From contig JBAOKB010000165.1 of the NCBI GenBank assembly GCA_037044905.1, positions 22,274 through 86,273 on the forward strand: DNA of 64,000 bases. The letters run 5' to 3'. Below are positions 1 through 11,800 of the stretch, piece after piece. The stretch is from Hortaea werneckii. Its lineage: Eukaryota; Ascomycota; Dothideomycetes; Mycosphaerellales; Teratosphaeriaceae. The translations under genes and the position numbers were made by a program. Within the stretch, counting starts at the first letter, position 1. Each line of letters opens with the position of its first letter. The notes under the pieces are model-generated. The model saw only the letters and a program-made list of their open reading frames with translations. It did not search any database and was not told the origin of the DNA.

Positions 1-675
1 TACCCGCATCCCTTGACAATGATGAAGTAGCTGTTGCAGCTTGGGCAAATGCTAACCGCGTGGCCGTCAACTCTCTCATGGACTTCTGGCAGAGGCTGTA
101 GAAGGCCTAGACGAGTTTGGAGAGCTGGGCACGCCTCGCCATCGTGCCTGGGGCGATCACAATCAACGCAAGTCTCAAAGCCGCAGTCTCCGCAGGCAAA
201 GAGGTTACCATCTGTCTCACGATCGTGTTCTTGGAGCTTGTACTTGAAGGAGAATGCTTCCGCCTCGGAGTTGCGCACTGGCTTGCCTTCTCTATCCAGG
301 ATGCGACTGGCGACACAGCGATCCTGACAGCGCTGGAAGTGGCGATCTTCGATTTTCCATTTGTACCTGATTACCGTGTCAGCACGTTCAGGTCGAAACC
401 AGAACAAAAAGGAAACCTGCTGACCTTCTATAAGTTGCCGCCCACGCAAAACTCTTGACTTGGTCCTCAGACATCTTGGTGTAGCAGAACAGGCATTCAA
501 TGTTCTCTGCCGGCTTCTCTTCGACTTCGTTGCTGAGATGGACTTCCCAGCACTCCTGACAGGCCCGCTCGCCTTTCTTGCGGTGTTCAATGGGTCGACC
601 TTCTCGGTCTGTGCATTTGGGTGGCGAGTCCCTCAGTTGACTGACTTCACCATAGCAGATTTGACATGCCTTCAT
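1..675 (-). CDS. RBR (RING-IBR-RING) E3 ubiquitin ligase, 3' end cut by window edge
   Basis: Starts at 675 (MKACQICYGEV), runs to 446, then a 79-nt intron (367-445, GTGGGC...CAG, branch GCTGAC), then continues from 366 off the left edge. Exon 1 holds a RING1-like cluster (CQIC, CTDREG, ACQECW, CLFC). Exon 2 encodes an IBR-type cluster (CGDCGFETCVDC, then C further on) followed by the beginning of RING2 (ICPSCNSYFIIVKGCG). Order and spacing fit the RBR family, which carries ubiquitin on the RING2 cysteine; that cysteine would lie beyond the edge. An upstream in-frame start at 810 would add 45 residues, but 675 sits directly before the first zinc ligand and is preferred. Substrate unknown. It is divergent from the SUMO-motif gene at 1153, 477 bp away. 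Confidence 0.8.
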
Positions 676-1152
676 GGTCTCTGATGTTCTGAATGGGTTT
701 GATTTTGAGGAATATGGTTTCAATCCAATGTTGCGGCTTGTTAAGCTATGAACAATCGAGAGGGCTTTGCCGGATGTGTTGTGTTGTGTTGTTTGTCGAT
801 AGCTGAGCAAGATAGAAGTCGAAGGCCTCTTGTTGCTTTCAAAGCAATGGAGTGTCGTGTGAAGAAACTATTTGCTGAGTTGATAGCAGGGGTGATGTCC
901 TTGTCACTTTGCTCTGACAGAGTGTCACCTCTGATCAAGGCTACTGAATACTCGTTTCCGACGAAATATCGCATCACATGGAAGTCACAAGACTTCACTG
1001 CAGCCATGTGACCCTTCTCTCCTTCGTTCAGTCGAACGTGCATCGGCCTTGGTTGCTCCGTTGACAACACACATAAGCAGTCGAACTCTTGTTCTTTTGC
1101 ACTTCTTGCGATCACACCAACCTTATCAAGACTTTATCTCTACCAGACCATC

Positions 1153-1781
1153 ATGGCGGACTCAATTGACGCTCAAACACGGCAGGAGAACATTGAGCAA
1201 GAAGGTGTCCCCGTCACAAATGTTGTTCGGACAAGTGCTCAGACAGAAAGAGAGGTCATTGACCTTTCCAACGACGATAATACCAATGGTGGAAGCGGCA
1301 GAAATGAGGGCAACTCCACTGGTAAGGAAGATCACCATATTCACGGGCCAGAAGTCGCTGATATACTACAGAATCGGTCACGTTGAAGCACTCCGAAATC
1401 ACGGTTTACAAAGGCGACGAGTTCAGCCAAATTCGCAAGGCATACCATTCAATCTTCGAACGGCAGTCGAGAGCGCTACCGCCAAACATTCCCCTCAGCC
1501 GCAAATTCTTGGACATGGCGCTCGCTGTGAGCTCTGCCGACAAGAAGCACATCATGGATAGGCACAGAAAGGAATGGAAGGCCGCCATGAATCTGGCTGG
1601 GAAAAGGTTGAGGGAAGAGAAAGAGAAAATGGAATATTTCCTCGACGAAGAAATCGCCCGGCCGAGGGACTGTCGAACCTTCCGGATGGAAATTCTTGAG
1701 GGCTACGTTCGGAGGTATAAGGAGCACAAGAAAAATGCTAATTTGCTTGAGAAGATGTTTGAGGACTTGAAGGAGCTGTGA
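1153..1781 (+). CDS. small hypothetical protein with SUMO-interaction motif and coiled coil
   Basis: Two exons, 1153-1321 and 1372-1781, joined across a 50-nt intron (GTAAGG...ACAG) that restores one frame of 192 aa. The N-terminal half is disordered and polar, with EREVIDLSNDD near residue 35-45: a hydrophobic VIDL core flanked by acidic residues, the classic SUMO-interaction motif. The C-terminal half is charged and probably helical (KRLREEKEKMEYF, VRRYKEHKKNANLLEKMFEDL). No catalytic domain is recognised. Divergent neighbour of the RBR ligase, so a role in SUMO- or ubiquitin-linked regulation is possible but is inference from the motif and position only. Confidence 0.65.
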
Positions 1782-2258
1782 ACTCAGCAATCAGGTCGGC
1801 TATGATGTCTATGCCGGAGGAAACAGGGGGCAGCATGGAAAGGTTAGCCAGGGGAAGGGTCTGGAGGGTAATCCTGAGCTTCATCAACCACTGCCATACG
1901 GAGAGAGTATCAACTGGATCAGGAGTTTTGATTCCCTCAGATGATTTTGCAGTCTTCTATAACACATGGTCATTTATGAAGCTTTCAATACAGAGGGGAA
2001 TGCAGTGCCTCCAACCTTCGCTGCCCTAAGTCCCCTCGCTCGCTAACGTAGCCAGACGTCTGTGGAACTGCCCAGGTGTGGTCAAGTGAGATTCAGCGCA
2101 CGGCCCTCTTCCCCAGATTTCAGTCACGCTTTCCAGCGGGACAATGCATTTGCCACTGACGCCACCATTGCCATCATCATCAAACATATTCTGGAGGCAA
2201 TAAATATCCATCTGGCATTCGTCTCGCGTCTACACAAATTCGTATTTGCAGCGTAGGC

Positions 2259-3164
2259 ATGACTATGAACGAAAACGAGAAGCGGCCCCTGCTCGACCAG
2301 CCTCAAAATGCCTCTGAAGCAGAAGCCCAGGAGCCATCTCTGGCCGAGCTACAACGCAACGTCTTCCGAGCTCAAAGGGAATATATGAGAGCTTGGTCGC
2401 GGACAACTAGCGGCAAGTGGCATAAGAGAATCATGTTCGGCGTGACAGCGTTGCTGCTATTATTTGCAGCCTTTTGCATGGCTGTCATCATCCAGGACTC
2501 TTTGGATGATGATATCCCTTCGACATACTCGGGCAAAGTCCCCTTGGAAGCTCATATCAGTAAGTTGAACTGTGCACGAGAGAAAGATCTTCACATGCTG
2601 ATGTACGTTTCAGTGTCAAAATGTCCAGATGCAAGGGATTGCTTGCACGACATGATCTTGCCGGCCATGCAAAATGTCTCGCACAAGGTGGACTTCAAGC
2701 TTTCATACATCGGCAACGTCACCGACCACGACGATGGAGTGCTGTGTAAGCACGGAGAGGGCGAGTGCCTCGGCAACATCATCGAGCTGTGCGCCGCCAA
2801 GCAGTATCCAGATCCCAAGATTTACCTTGGTTTCACGATGTGCATGGCAAGAGACTTCGAGGACATCCCAGAGAAGCAACTAGTCCAGGACTGCGCTCTC
2901 GAGCACGGCATCTCGATGGAGAAGCTTAACGAATGTACCGTGAATGATGACGGCGCGCTAAGCGTTGACATGCTGAAGGAAAGCTTCAACCGCAGCGCTA
3001 CAGCTGGAGTGACGAAGAGCTGCACGGTCAGGCTCAACAACAAGATCCGTTGCATCAGGGATGGCGGCGAATGGAAGGACTGCGACGGTGGCAGCTCGGC
3101 AAAGGACCTAGTGGCGGATATTAATGCTGAGTCGAAGAAGCTTTGGCAAGGATATGCAGGGTAG
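2259..3164 (+). CDS. GILT-family (gamma-interferon-inducible lysosomal thiol reductase-like) membrane protein
   Basis: Single exon, 301 aa. A short cytosolic N-terminus is followed by one hydrophobic segment (about residues 60-80, FGVTALLLLFAAFCMAVII), giving a type II membrane anchor with the catalytic part in the lumen or outside. The lumenal part has the GILT signature CKHGEGECLGNIIELC (CxHGxxECxxNxxxxC, about 163-178). The expected active-site position reads SKCPDARDCL, so two cysteines are separated by five residues rather than the CxxC of animal GILT. Further paired cysteines toward the C-terminus are consistent with a disulfide-rich fold. Family members reduce protein disulfides in acidic compartments; the fungal substrate is unknown. 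Neighbours give no functional clue. Confidence 0.8.
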   Translation: MTMNENEKRPLLDQPQNASEAEAQEPSLAELQRNVFRAQREYMRAWSRTTSGKWHKRIMFGVTALLLLFAAFCMAVIIQDSLDDDIPSTYSGKVPLEAHISKLNCAREKDLHMLMYVSVSKCPDARDCLHDMILPAMQNVSHKVDFKLSYIGNVTDHDDGVLCKHGEGECLGNIIELCAAKQYPDPKIYLGFTMCMARDFEDIPEKQLVQDCALEHGISMEKLNECTVNDDGALSVDMLKESFNRSATAGVTKSCTVRLNNKIRCIRDGGEWKDCDGGSSAKDLVADINAESKKLWQGYAG

Positions 3165-3387
3165 AGCTCTGCAGCATTGCTTTTGTAAGTCTAGAATGCA
3201 TTTGTACGAGTAATGACACATGACGAGAATGAAAATCTGCGAATATCGCGAATTCTTAGCACAAACCCTGCTTAACAGATCATTCTACTGTTCCATCCTG
3301 CTGGACTTGTTCGTTCTTCTAGCATCCTCGAGCGTACATTCTCCCTTCCGTCTTCAGATCCAAATCGCCTGCAATCCTGTCGCCACC

Positions 3388-4008
3388 CTACCACGGACCC
3401 CAATTCGCCCTAGCCCCGCCACTCGAAGCCAATACCTCATACCTGCCCATCTTCTCAGCCGTACAGAAGGGATGGCGCAGAGAGATCCCGAGTACGTACT
3501 CGATCCACTCGTGACTCAAAGGCACCGGACCCTCGGCCAGCTCTGGGAACTCTACCAGCATGATCTTCTCAGTACTGACGATTTGCGCAGTGATCGTCTT
3601 GGGATACTTTGACTGAGCAGCGGCAGAGTGCTCAGCGTCCCATGTCTTGATCAGCGTGCTGCGATGGGCGTAGTCGGTCCAGTGACTCGGCTGCGTTGGC
3701 GCGTGGCGGGTGGTATAGGATGTCGTCGAGCGGAGGTCAAGCAGGTCTGTAGCGCGACGGAAAAGAGAAGGCTTCTTCCGCTGCGGTGGTGGGAATGTGC
3801 TGTATGGGATTTGCTGTGGGAGGGCTGTTTGAGTTGTCGCAGAGCGAGTGACTACAGGTCTTGCCAGAAGTGGAGTTGTCGAGTAAGATGGAGACGTGGT
3901 CGGCGTAGTGATACTTGTGGTTGCTCGACTTGATTGTGAACGCGTGGGGGACGGGCGAGTATGAGGAAAGCTCCCTGCCATGGAGGTGTTCGGTCTCTCT
4001 GCCGACAT
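3388..4008 (-). CDS. hypothetical protein, Ser/Thr/Pro-rich N-terminus
   Basis: Open frame of 206 aa from ATG 4008 (MSAERPNTSMAG) to a stop at 3388; the same frame is open upstream to 4155, so a longer start at 4029 or 4155 is possible. The first 100 residues are low-complexity Ser/Thr/Pro/Arg. The last 100 are more ordered (WTDYAHRSTLIKTWDAEH, PLSHEWIEYVLGISLRHPF) and look like a genuine folded region. No domain recognised and no signal peptide or membrane span seen. It is convergent with the GILT gene, 223 bp away. Confidence 0.55.
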   Translation of the reverse strand: MSAERPNTSMAGSFPHTRPSPTRSQSSRATTSITTPTTSPSYSTTPLLARPVVTRSATTQTALPQQIPYSTFPPPQRKKPSLFRRATDLLDLRSTTSYTTRHAPTQPSHWTDYAHRSTLIKTWDAEHSAAAQSKYPKTITAQIVSTEKIMLVEFPELAEGPVPLSHEWIEYVLGISLRHPFCTAEKMGRYEVLASSGGARANWGPW

Positions 4009-4605
4009 TGTCGCTTGTGCTTTTTGCATCAAAAATAAGGTCTGGAAAGTCGTGGTTGCTTCGACGTCGATTGGTGCACTCTGAGAAAAAGATCGAGTTC
4101 TGAAAAACACTGGGGCTTTATGGATTGAGCATGGATTGTATTGATTCTGGCACACTCAAGTTGCTGGCAGTGAGAGAACTCTGCTTCGCCGTTGAAGTCG
4201 AAAGACTGACTGGGAGGCTTAAGAAACGCGACGTGCATGCGAACAGCGTGAAAAGCAAACAATCCTGCATGTGAATGTAGACAAAGACGAACAACACATG
4301 GGAATTCGAGACCCGGGAAACGCCACTTTACTTCGACTTCAACGTTGATACTCACTGCGGTGAAACTGCAAGATCTTCCTCTTACAATACCAGATGCAGA
4401 CAGGAAAAATGTTGCTGTCTTTCAACATGTCGGATTTCGCTCGCGAAAGGGCCGCAGGGCAGCTTACATGATTGCACAAATGCAGGCTTGAACAGGTGTT
4501 TGACAGGCCAACAACAGGTGACTCATGGTATCTGACTCGATGCTGAGAGATCTGCAGATGATGGTTTTGTCGTGCGTGATATCTAAGGAATGTGTTTGCG
4601 CTGCA

Positions 4606-6369
4606 TCAAGCAGCTTTACTTTGCTCGGCTTCGGCCGCATTTCCATCCTGCTTGTTCTCGGCATCTGCATGATTCCCAGTAGCAGAGCTGCCTTCCACCT
4701 TTGCCTCTACTCCCTGACTCGACTTCTTCCTCAGAATTGCCACGCCTTCGACATGGCTAGTCTGGGGGAAGAAGTCGAACCCTCGCAAGCTCTCAATCTC
4801 ATACAAGCCGTCAAGCATTGAGCCATCTTCCCTGTCCACTCCTTGCACAAGCCATCCGACGTCTCTAGCCTGCGTATGCACATTACAGCTCACGTAGCAC
4901 ACCCGCTCCGGTCCAAAGGACAACAGCTGTCGAATGAAGTTCTTATCGCAGCCCTTCCTAGGCGGGTCGATGACCACTGCTGTCTCCAGAGGTGGGAACT
5001 TCGCCGGGTCCACGGCCGAAAATAAGGCATTCGCATCCGCTGCGATGAAGCGAGTCGAGTCCTTAGGAAGGTTGTTGAGTTCGGCATTCTTGGTGGCAGA
5101 GGCGATGGACTGCTCCGCAATGTCGATGCCAATGCTCTGTTTGAACATTTGAGAAAGGGTGATCGTGAAGAAGCCAGAGCCGGAGTACGCATCTATCATG
5201 TTCTTGATCTTGGAAGGTGCTGATGCATCGCCATCTGTGGTTGAGGCTCGCGGACCCAGGATGTTGTCCCTGATGTACTGTGTGACAAGGGGAAGAATAC
5301 TGTTGTTGTTCTGGAAGAAAGCGCCAGCTGGGTTGTCGAAGCGGAAGTCGTCGATGTACTCGGTTGAAGTAGCTTTAGGGTCCGTGATGCAGGTCTTGCG
5401 GTGAACGTGCTCCCCACGATCTTCAAGTATCCCGTTGTCGTTCGAGGGCTCGGCGTTGTCTTTACCTTCATCTTTCGTTATCCGCTCGGTGTTTTCACGT
5501 AACAGCAACGTCGCACCCCGCTGATACTGATCAATATCGCGGTGCACTCTGGCGCGCTCGCTCTTCAATCCTCCCTGCACAGCTTCGGTACCAATTGGGC
5601 ACTCTTCAATATCCATGGTCTTCCGCGTCCCTTTCTTCATGAAGCCAATCGGCGGTACCCCATCCCATTGCACCTTGTTCCCATGCCGCTTATCCCGTCT
5701 CGCTCCAGGGGGTGCATCAAAGTGAGGAGTAAGCTTTGTCCGGTAGCCAAACTGCAGCGGAGAGCCGATTGTCTCTCCTACCTCCGGCACAGCTGATGGA
5801 GGCAGATTGGAGAAGTTACGGTACGCCTTTTCTACAATGCCTCGTTTGTGTGCCAGCTGGAAGGCATAGGGGAGATGCTGGAACTGGCAGCCAGAACATT
5901 GAGCAAAGTAGCGGCATTTGGGGCTCTCGGTACGGTGTTGCGAAGGCTTTGCGACGGAGAGGTGATCCGTGAGAGTATAGGATTGATCCAAGAAATGCTT
6001 GACCACTTTTGCTCTGATCGTATCGCCTGGCGCAGCGTACGGGACGACATATACTTGGCCATCTTTCTGCGCAAGTCCGTCGCCAGTGGACGACAGTTCA
6101 CTTATTTCCAATTCGACTTCGGACCATTGCTCTGGCAACTGCTTGTCCTCTGCATTATCCTCCGACTTCACATCTTTCAGCATTCGTCGGACGTCGGCCA
6201 GCAGCACCTGCTCATTGGAACCATCGCTCTCGGCTGTCTTTTGCTTCTTGCTCTTTTTGAAGTGGCGTTTGCCTTCGTTGAACGCTCTCTTCTGCGCCAT
6301 ATCGAAGAACAAGGCAGTACGGAAGCCACGGCCTAAGGCGAATGTGGCACTGGGGCGAAAGAGGAACAT
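4606..6369 (-). CDS. TRM2: tRNA (uracil-5-)-methyltransferase Trm2
   Basis: Single exon, 587 aa. After a basic N-terminus comes a TRAM-like RNA-binding segment (about 65-135, ELEISELSSTGDGLAQKDG), then a cysteine cluster typical of the TrmA/RlmD class (CRYFAQCSGCQFQHLPY), then the SAM-binding methyltransferase fold: FFQNNNSILP, DAYSGSGFFTITLS (SAM site), VVIDPPRKGCDKNF, and CYVSCN, whose Cys is the family's catalytic nucleophile. Trm2 makes 5-methyluridine at position 54 of tRNA. The C-terminal 35 residues are a polar tail. MAQKRAF at 6300 is an alternative start; the 23 residues before it (MFLFRPSATFALGRGFRTAL) are basic and hydrophobic and could be a mitochondrial presequence, suggesting dual targeting. 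Confidence 0.9.
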   Translation of the reverse strand: MFLFRPSATFALGRGFRTALFFDMAQKRAFNEGKRHFKKSKKQKTAESDGSNEQVLLADVRRMLKDVKSEDNAEDKQLPEQWSEVELEISELSSTGDGLAQKDGQVYVVPYAAPGDTIRAKVVKHFLDQSYTLTDHLSVAKPSQHRTESPKCRYFAQCSGCQFQHLPYAFQLAHKRGIVEKAYRNFSNLPPSAVPEVGETIGSPLQFGYRTKLTPHFDAPPGARRDKRHGNKVQWDGVPPIGFMKKGTRKTMDIEECPIGTEAVQGGLKSERARVHRDIDQYQRGATLLLRENTERITKDEGKDNAEPSNDNGILEDRGEHVHRKTCITDPKATSTEYIDDFRFDNPAGAFFQNNNSILPLVTQYIRDNILGPRASTTDGDASAPSKIKNMIDAYSGSGFFTITLSQMFKQSIGIDIAEQSIASATKNAELNNLPKDSTRFIAADANALFSAVDPAKFPPLETAVVIDPPRKGCDKNFIRQLLSFGPERVCYVSCNVHTQARDVGWLVQGVDREDGSMLDGLYEIESLRGFDFFPQTSHVEGVAILRKKSSQGVEAKVEGSSATGNHADAENKQDGNAAEAEQSKAA

Positions 6370-8822
6370 AAAACAAGAAAGAAATCACTTCTCCGCAGGG
6401 AAACTTGACATGTGAAAATACAGGTGCTTGTTAAACAAGCTTAAATCCGCTATATGCTACTGGCTCGTGGAATAGTGCCACTAGCGGATGTAGTTCGGAG
6501 CTTCCCCGAGTTACCAGCGCCGATTCCTCTTCACCTCAGGGTGTCAGAGTCGAGAGAGATCATTTTGGATTTTGGATGAAGCAGGTCATACCCAGTTCGC
6601 AGTCTGTCAAAAGGTAGAAGACTGCATTCCATCATATTGGCGAATTCAACTCACGTTCGTCAATGTCAGCTTAGAATGGACGAAGACCAATCAGTTCCCA
6701 ATAATGCAGCAGCATCATCGACGAGCAATACAACATCGTCTTGAGACGAATGTTATCGAATGCAGGGTTCGAAGAAGTAGACATAATGTGATGAAGAGAC
6801 ATAGCCAAACACGCCATGATGCAAGCTGGGTAAGATGGGGCAGAACAATTTATCCTGACAGCGAAACCGCACGGGGGCTGCATTTGCCGCTCCGCTCTCA
6901 ATGTTCTCTGACTGGAAGGGGATTTATATACGCGATCATGTCAGTGACTTCGCATATATCGACGTACCGAAACGTTACGTGCCTTCTCCGTACCGTCTTT
7001 TCCTTTTCTTTTTTCCTTTTCTTTTATCCTTTTGGCTACCTAGGTACGTAGGCAGGGACTTTGCCCTTTGCAGCATTGCCGAACTTCGGACATTGAACTT
7101 CGGACAGCAGCACCCATGAAACTTCTAACCTCAAAAGGTCAAAAACAGACACAGTGAGTCGGCTTCCAGACTGGACATTTCACGCATTCTGTCGTAGCAA
7201 CCGGCTGGCAGAGTCAAAAAGAGGGGCCGGAACGAGAACACGGGGAGGCCAAAAAGGAATTCTTGCCGAGAGATATGCAGATCATCCGGCGAGCCGCATT
7301 TTAAGGGCGCTTACACACAAATTCTCAATGGCTACTACACACGATCCGAGAAAATAGTCACATTGTTCATCATGCATATGGAAGCCACTCGCGTTGGGCA
7401 CCGAATCGATGTCCCACGGTGCTTCATCGATTATGATGGGGCGTTGACACAGGCACACATTCATCGGCGCAAGCAAGAAGCGGTGAAGTCAGGCAAACCT
7501 TTGCAAATGTGATGGAACTATGCTGTCCAACAGAACCCGTTGTCGCCGGTATGCCTTGCATATACGTACAGCAGTTCGTGCCATCTGGCAATGAGACTGG
7601 TCTGTCTATGCGACGAGCAGGCCGACCATCCAGTTCCTTGCCCATGCGTTCTGTGCAACAACTCGCTGGACTACCAGAAAATGGAAATGCGTCACGACCA
7701 GCCTCTCGGAACCGGTTGGTATGATGACTTTCAGGATCTGTTGAATCGCATGGATCAGCCGCTTCCACATCGCACGGCGGGTTTCCAGTGCATGCTTCGT
7801 TCCAGCACATCTCAATTACAGGAGTCTAAGCATCCAACTTCACGACCAGAAGCAGACACGACACTCTTGTGTACGGGATGAGACCCGATGAGACGGCAGG
7901 CGAGGTTCAGTAGGCACGTGTGATGAGATTCAATTTGGGTGACACCTCATGCGCTAGCACTGGGAAACCCTGCTAGCGTCTGGAATCACTAGCCAATGGT
8001 TCTTTCAGACGCCCTGCCGCCTCTCGCTTCGAATTAACAACCTGCTCTGAATGGCATCGCTCGCAAGCGGTCTCCTGCACGCCTCGCAGGTAGACCGCAA
8101 TCCGTCTTGCGGCATGAAAGCGACCAAGAATAGGCTCCACCTCTGTCTTCAAGCAGGGTGCAGGATCTATCAGGACCCTGCCTCCTGCTATCATTCTTTG
8201 GCGTTGGCTGGACTCGCGAATGATGAAGTATCTTTGCCTTTCCCTCGCCTCATAGGCCCTGAAGAACATCCTCTCAGTTACTTGCTCCTGCGCTTGGTGG
8301 CCCTGCCCCAGCATGCCGGGTGATACGCCCTCCTGTTCCCATTGCATTTTGGGCGCCAGTCCACTTGATAGTTAGCCGCCGAGCTCTGATTCGGTTGCGT
8401 CAGATTACCTTAGGGGAGGATCTTTTGATGCTCAATCTTTACATTTGTACTTGCTGCTCTCAAGTTCCTCCGCAGGTGCATTTTCTGTGCTTCTTTTGGC
8501 GAGGCTTCCAAGAGCGGCTGTATGCATACGATATCGAAGTACAGAGCCGGGATTGCTCATTGCGATTTTGGGGATCAAGCGCACGAGAGCACCTCGAGGT
8601 CATTTCAGGTCGCTCAAGGTACCTCGGTGTAACTTCACCTGCCTAGCACCCAGATCAGGGTACGTTGGAACGCATTTCTCAGCCATACATAGTGTTTCAT
8701 GCTCTGCTGTTTCTGATATTTATGCCCGGCTCTTATCGAGATCACGGCGGCCCCTACTGCGGCCAGTCATGAGCATATCGGTTGACAGACACCAGTAAAA
8801 CCCGTTGCGAAGCGCGGACAAT
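6370..8822. other. 2.4-kb intergenic region without a supported gene
   Basis: No frame here shows a recognised domain, convincing intron structure or coding-like composition. Short open frames (for example 7540-7881 plus, with a CLC...CPCVLC cysteine string, and 7973-8347 minus) are of chance length. The region probably holds the promoters and leaders of TRM2 and of the WD40 gene at 8823. A pyrimidine-rich stretch lies at about 7000-7030. Confidence 0.5.
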
Positions 8823-11800
8823 ATGTCTACAGGGCAGACGTTCGGGCACGTATCACGGCCGGCTTCAACGAAGCATACTCCACATCAACACTTCGAAGCG
8901 CCTCCTCCGACATTGACACCAGAAAACATTGAACAGGAATTTGAACCATGCGCGGCAACGGCTTCGTTCTTGTTGTATTCGCAACGAAACATTGTGCTGG
9001 TCTTGCATCACGATACCCTTGCGATCGAGCGGCGATTTGACCTGCATCGAGAAGACGTGCTTTGGGTGCACGTTGATAACAGCAGCGAGAGAGGCTCGGG
9101 GCGATTAGCAGTAAGCTACGATGCTGGTAACACGGCGATCGTATGGGACATCTTGACTGGAGGAGAAGTGGCGCGCTTCTCCTCTTACGAACACATCAGG
9201 ACGGCAAGTTTTATGCGTAACGGAAACATTGCATTTGGCAACAATCAAGGCAATGTCATTCTGTTCGAGCCATCAACTTCGGAACACCTTTCAGCCCGGA
9301 CAATATACGATCCTGTTACCGCGCTGGCGCCATCGTCTGACTGCCGGACCTTCGCCATCGGTTACTTGAACGGCTCCATATTGATCGCTACGCTTCAACC
9401 ATCCTTCACGATTCTACATACATTGACCACGACCAAAGCTCCTTCAAGAATATCAGGACTTGCTTGGCATGGATCGTCTTCAAAACAACGAACAGACATG
9501 TTGGCAACTCAGACTTCGGATGGGGATCTTAGAGTGTGGAGCGTACCTAAAGTCCCTCACCAAGAACAGCCTACGATCATCAGAGTGTTGCAGAGAGCCG
9601 AATTGCAAGCCGCAGGACCCTGTTGGTTTGCTTGGTCAAAGAATGGCAGAATTGTGCAACACGCTGAAGGGTAAGTGACTTCTGCGAAACCATTGGTATG
9701 AGTATTCACGTCAGCTCTTGCGAATGCTAATCAAGGTGATTGATTGTAGGGAGACAAGATCTTGGGACGTCTGAACGAAGAAGGTTACCTATGAGTTGAT
9801 TCCGACGATCGATAATGTTGCGGCTATTACGAACTACGGCCCAACAGCTACTCTTTTCGCGCTTGGCAGAAACCACACTGTTCAGCAATACGATATCACT
9901 CCCGGGAACGCACCAACGCAGGTCGCAAGTGTGCAGCATGTGCCGTCTAACACACCACCGACTCCACCAAACAATCTTGAGGAAGGCAGTGACCACTATG
10001 GTGAGCCTCGTACAGCTTTATCGACTGAAGCACCAGTGCTGCCGATCTACTCGGATGTAGAAAGCAGCGCCGACGAAGCAGGACCTCTTTCGCCTCTCCA
10101 AAAGATCGCGCAAGAGATGGACTCCTTGGATGCTCTCGAATCGGAAATAAGAGACAAAGTAATGCCACTCAGCCCAGTCTCAAGCCGGGCGTCCTCTGTC
10201 AGCTCTAGGTCCTCGCGGGGTAGTCGACGTAACCGGAAGTACCTATACGACAAGCCAGATTCTTCTCGGGCGTCGGAGAGCACGGGGTTTGACGGCACTG
10301 AGTTTTCATTCGGTGACTCCGTTCGTCAAGGCCATGAAAGCATGTCCATTCGATCAGTGTCCTCATATGCATCTCGCCCACATCATCGATCTTCCGGATT
10401 GAGGAATCAGATGCTCCGCAGCCCAGAAGAGGCAAAAGACACCTCGACAATGGATCTCTTCCAGTTTACTCGAGCAAGGCTAAGGGACGTGGCCTTCCGA
10501 ACGCCCCACTATGGCACAGGGCCAAGGACCCCTGAACTGCTTCAGCGGGAGATGCTAAGTGTAGTTTTCGGCTGGAATGGCGACATCCAAAGCCTGATCC
10601 GAGACGAGCTCTCAAGGCACAAACCAGGGTCCGCAAGTGGAGTTCTGCTCTCCAAATGGCTGGGCGACATCGCAGCCGACAACATGGCCTCAATGATCGG
10701 ATCCGAATCCATGACATCGTCCGATTGGATGCTGTTGGCCCTAAGCTCCATTGGGCAAGACTCCCAAAAGAAGGTTGGTGAAGCGTTCGTCCAGAGGCTA
10801 CTCGAGAAAGGCGACGTCCATCCTGCTGTAGCTATTCTTCTTGGTCTGGGAGAGCACAATGATGGGATTGAGGTCTATGTCTCCCAAGGCTTTTGGCTCG
10901 AAGCTGTCTTACTCACTTGCCTAACTTGCCCAGCCGACTGGGGACGTCAGTCCTTTTTAATACGGAAATGGGGTGAAAATGCAGTGCAACAGGGACAAGC
11001 TGAGCTTGCCGTACGTTGCTTTTCCTGTACCAGCATTGAAACGTCCGAGCCTTGGTTCTCGCCCCGAGCACAGCAAGATGTTGCATATGCGCAGCAACAG
11101 CAGCGCCTTACAGGCGAGCCCTTGAGTGCAGGATCTGGACCTCTGACCAGTCCTCCGTTATCACCGCCTTCCCGTTCTGGCTCCGGAAGATTGACTGCGA
11201 AGAATGCATCACTGAAACTCATCACTACCTTCGGAGATCGAGGTGTACCAACAGCTGCTCCTCAAGTAGGTGCTACGCCTATTGCAGAATCCGCGCTTTC
11301 CCCGGGAGGTCAACAGTCGTGGCGGCAGAATACTCGTAATGCCCGCGACAACTCCGAGGCTCGTACTGCAACACCCGGAGGCTTCAGCAGACGTAAAAGG
11401 TTGCCGTCTAAAAGCGACATTGAGCGGGCAAAGATGGAAGCAGCCGAGATGGCCACGCCCATGACAGCAGCGCGCGACCAAGCATCTCGTGCACAAAGCA
11501 AGTCGTCGCATAGCAGAAGAACATCAGCAGCTAGTAGCGTTCCCGAGCCAGCAACGGCGGTAAAGCCTAGCACCTACCAGGGTGGAGGGATGTTAGCACC
11601 TCCGTCTAAAGACGACAACCATTTACCCTCACCTTCCGAAGGTGTCTTTGCCATGCTCAAAGAGCAATCGAAAACACGGCATAGGACTGAGTCGAGGAAT
11701 AGAAGACCGGAAGGTCTCTCTGTTGAAGTCTTGAACACGAGAGAAAACAGCAGCATGTCATCAGCTGCAAGCCACGGCCACGGAGCTTCAACGTATGATC

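Noticed and set aside
7424..8347. Possible small genes in the 6.4-8.8 kb gap
   Set aside because: Several competing frames of similar length on both strands, no splice pattern or motif favouring one.
9772..9774. Selenocysteine at the TGA
   Set aside because: Ascomycete fungi lack the selenocysteine system, and the position is in a WD repeat, not a redox site.
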